Shown: positions 61,640 through 64,000 of the stretch, one piece after another | Numbering within the stretch: the first letter of the stretch is position 1 | How the letters are laid out: every line of letters starts with the position of its first letter | Notes under the pieces: model-generated | Seen by the model: only the letters and a program-made list of their open reading frames with translations | Told to the model about the DNA's origin: nothing | Database searches by the model: none | Translations under genes and position numbers: made by a program | From: Euglena gracilis | Lineage: Eukaryota > Euglenida > Euglenophyceae > Euglenales | Direction of reading: 5' to 3' | DNA length: 64,000 nt | Assembly: GCA_039621445.1 (NCBI GenBank) | Contig: CP154956.1 | Span: 47,907,291 to 47,971,290 of the forward strand

Positions 61640-62900
61640 GGTTTTGTACAGGGGGAGGGGGGTCCAGTCCCCCCCCCTCCAACCCTCTTAGGGGGAAGAG
61701 CCGGTCCAGACCTGACTGGTTTTTTCGGAGTGACTGACTGGTTTTTGGCTCCAGACCCCCGAGCCAGCCAGGATTGGCCGAAAGTGGCCGCCCGGCTCCA
61801 AAGGCGCCGAATTTTTTTTGGATTTTTGACTGAAATCTTTTGGTTTTGGCCATTTTTTGCCAAGTGGCCAAAGTGACGGACCCCCGGGGGGGATAAGAAG
61901 TGGATGATCAGTATTTGAAAGTGACTGACTGGTTTTTTGAAAGCGGAAAGTGACCCCCTGGGGTCGGTAAGCTATTGTGTTGTCCGGACCCCTCCCCTCT
62001 GGGGCTCCAGGGACCCCCTGAAACTGAAAAAAAACATTTTCTTCCCCAGCGCTTTGCTCTGGCAGACCATGTTTTGTGCTTTGTGTGTAATCTGTTTTTT
62101 ATCAGTTCGTGGAAAAATCACCTTAAAATGCAACTTCGGGCACTTTTTGAAGCGTTTCAAAAAATTTTATGGCGCTTCGTGCCAGGTTTTTCGACCCCCA
62201 AAGGGGGGGTCAACCCCCCCTCTCCCCCCCCCCAGGGGGGGAGGGTCCGGGACCCCCCCCCTCATTCAACACCCTGGGATTAATACACTGGAATTCCCAG
62301 CCCCAGGTTCTTAAGTGAGCATTTTATTATTTAGTATCTGAGTAGGCATTATTTTTGGGGATCTTTTTTGGGGTTTTTAGTCCCCTAAATTTTCCCACTG
62401 TTCGGCGCTGGAAAAATTTTTTACATGGGGGGGTCCCAACCCCCCTCTCTGACCCCCCCAGCTCAGTTAATACTTCGCTCATCCCACAACCGGATCTTTT
62501 CAGCACAGGCCTGGCCCAGGGTTTGATATAAGGAGGGCGTACATGGTTTAGGTGGGGGGGGGTGTCCCCCCCACCCCCCCCCCCCTCCTGGCCCGCAGGG
62601 GGGGGTCCGGACCACCCCCCCCCACCTGCCAGGGGGGTCCGGACCGACCCTCGGGGGGGTTCCCGGGACCCCCCCCAAAAAGGGTCAATTTTTTCCTCCG
62701 GCGCTTCGCGCCGAAAATTTTTTTTTGCATTTTTGGCACATTTTTGCCCAAAAAGTGCCCAAAATGGCACTTTTGGTCGTTTTGGGGGGTCAAAAATTTT
62801 CGGTAACCCTGACCGCGCACCTGTTTAGGTGGGGGGGGTGTCCCCCCCCCCTCCTGGCCCGCAGGGGGGGGGTCCGGACCACCCCCCCCCCACCTGTCCT
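61640..62900. repeat. Series of G/C-tract inverted repeats in an intron
   Basis: At least three modules with mirrored 'gggggtccgg' / 'ccggaccccc' arms (61640-61890, 62195-62270, 62540-62900). One has 'ccggcgcttcgcgccg' (62699-62714). No coding content. Confidence 0.7.
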
Positions 62901-63223
62901 TATATCGAACCCTGGCCTGGCCTCCAGCCTACATTGCGCCACCAACTGCATCAGTTCCTCCGGCAACTGTCATTGGGGCACAGTTGTTGTTCCCCCCAAG
63001 TCCCACTTCTTTTTGCTCAATTGTTGTCTGCTTTGTCATCGAGCACCTGCCCCCCCCCCCCCCCCCCCGCCACCAACCTCACACCAAGCCAAAGCCAGTT
63101 CAAGGTGTTCCAATGTCGTAGTTTTCTGTTGCTGTCCATTGGCTGATCGCCCAGATAACTGTTGGAATGGGATTTGCTGCCAAGAACCTTCATTCCAAGC
63201 AGCAACAATCGCATCTTTCCCAG

Positions 63224-63783
63224 CAAAGGGTGCGGCGACTCCAGATGAGGCCCGGGTACTGTGGAAATTGGATGGATACAGCAGGCACTGCTCGGCATAT
63301 GTATTTGCTTTTGTGAAATACAAGAGAATCTAGCCCAAATGCTTTTCTCCTTCTTTGTTTTTGCTTCAATCTCCAATTTCTCCCAGGCACACTGGACCCG
63401 GACCTGGACATACACCTGATGAACAGCTTATTTCTGGGTATTGTTCGTTCCAAAAATTTATCCCAAATGTTGTGGAATTGCTCTCAGGCAGCCAATTACA
63501 CCCCTCCCCAAGAACCTGTCAGGGCCCCGCCTGGGAAATTGACCCAGTCAGTGGGCAAGGGGAGTGCGGGTCGGCTGCTTTATTTTTTGTTGAATGGTGC
63601 AGTGGCTTGTCATGGCCCCATTTGGTGAATGATCTTTTTTGGGTTGACTCACTCAGTGAGGCTTGTTTGTCGCCAAGGAGGACCAATGCCTTTGGCAGCA
63701 TGTTGGATCTCCGGAGTGATATGGAGGGGGCTGATCGAGGCCGTATTCGTGGGCCTAACAAAGGATCCATTGACATTCCAATG
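63224..63783 (+). CDS. Rhodanese-like protein, copy 2 (partial, runs off the window)
   Basis: Exon 63224-63279 follows TTTCCCAG and codes KGAATPDEARVLWKLDGY. Exon 63699 to about 63783 follows TTTGGCAG and codes MLDLRSDMEGADRGRIRGPN and GSIDIPM. These match copy 1 at about 21 of 24 residues in the second exon. After IPM the similarity to copy 1 stops, although copy 1 continues in the same exon (FQAKSTYDS), so copy 2 seems to have an extra intron there, or is broken. The rest of the domain, with the active-site cysteine, is not in the window. Tandem copies in the same orientation suggest a local gene duplication. Confidence 0.68.
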
Positions 63784-64000
63784 CGCAGGATTCCATGAAA
63801 CACGAGGCATTGGTTTGTGTGTTATCATCGGAATCAGAATATTAAGAAGTGACAAAATGATGTCGGCTGGGCTTCAATTTTGACGTCTTTCAGTGCTTCT
63901 GGTGCCAAAGCGTTTGTGTCATGTTGGTGGGGAGGTTGAACCCCCAGCCATGACCATTGTGACAAAAGGATTCTGGGGACTTCCCCTGGAGCCTCATTGA

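Overview
The window reads as a repeat-saturated piece of a eukaryotic nuclear genome, most likely a protist or microalga. Three things point that way: spread exons of a membrane-anchored rhodanese-like gene in tandem copies, retroelement reverse transcriptases of the R2/restriction-like-endonuclease type, and eukaryotic hAT and pogo-type transposase remains. No bacterial operon, ribosome-binding-site pattern or CRISPR array is seen. A dinoflagellate-like or other complex-plastid alga is my best guess (tandem gene copies, possible GC splice donors), but no spliced-leader sequence was found and the assignment stays open.

Layout. 1-12300: short G/C-tract inverted-repeat elements, a broken pogo/Tigger-type transposase (2912-3830) and a candidate tRNA-derived SINE (about 9625-10030). 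12300-17540: a terminal-inverted-repeat (TIR) transposon carrying a small ORF, with two younger nested insertions, next to an LTR-like element with identical-length 208-bp ends. 17540-31250: further palindromic elements, a second small-ORF element on the minus strand, and a shredded R2-like reverse transcriptase (fragments from 21962 to 30440) split by nested insertions, one of them carrying a third small-ORF gene. 31265-32398: internally deleted hAT transposase. 34889-36350: transposase-like gene with one frameshift. 36350-38350: tandem repeats.

38372-45950: a long R2-like retroelement on the minus strand with a Pro/Ser/Thr-rich ORF1 and an ORF2 holding zinc fingers, an NPPF methyltransferase-like domain, a reverse transcriptase and a restriction-like endonuclease, with four 2A-like GDx..xPGP motifs between the modules. 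46000-56200: large TIR elements whose interiors are minisatellites (49681-51436; 52134-55112). 56464-63783: one rhodanese-like gene in several exons and the start of a second copy, with introns full of G/C-tract repeats.

Two themes stand out. First, the retroelement appears to be a 2A-partitioned polyprotein with a methyltransferase-like module. Second, many otherwise unrelated palindromes share the same C-GAA-G hairpin centre, some with perfect arms of 45, 59 and 111 bp. Many coding regions are broken by one-base changes in homopolymer runs; from sequence alone, true decay cannot be separated from long-read assembly error.
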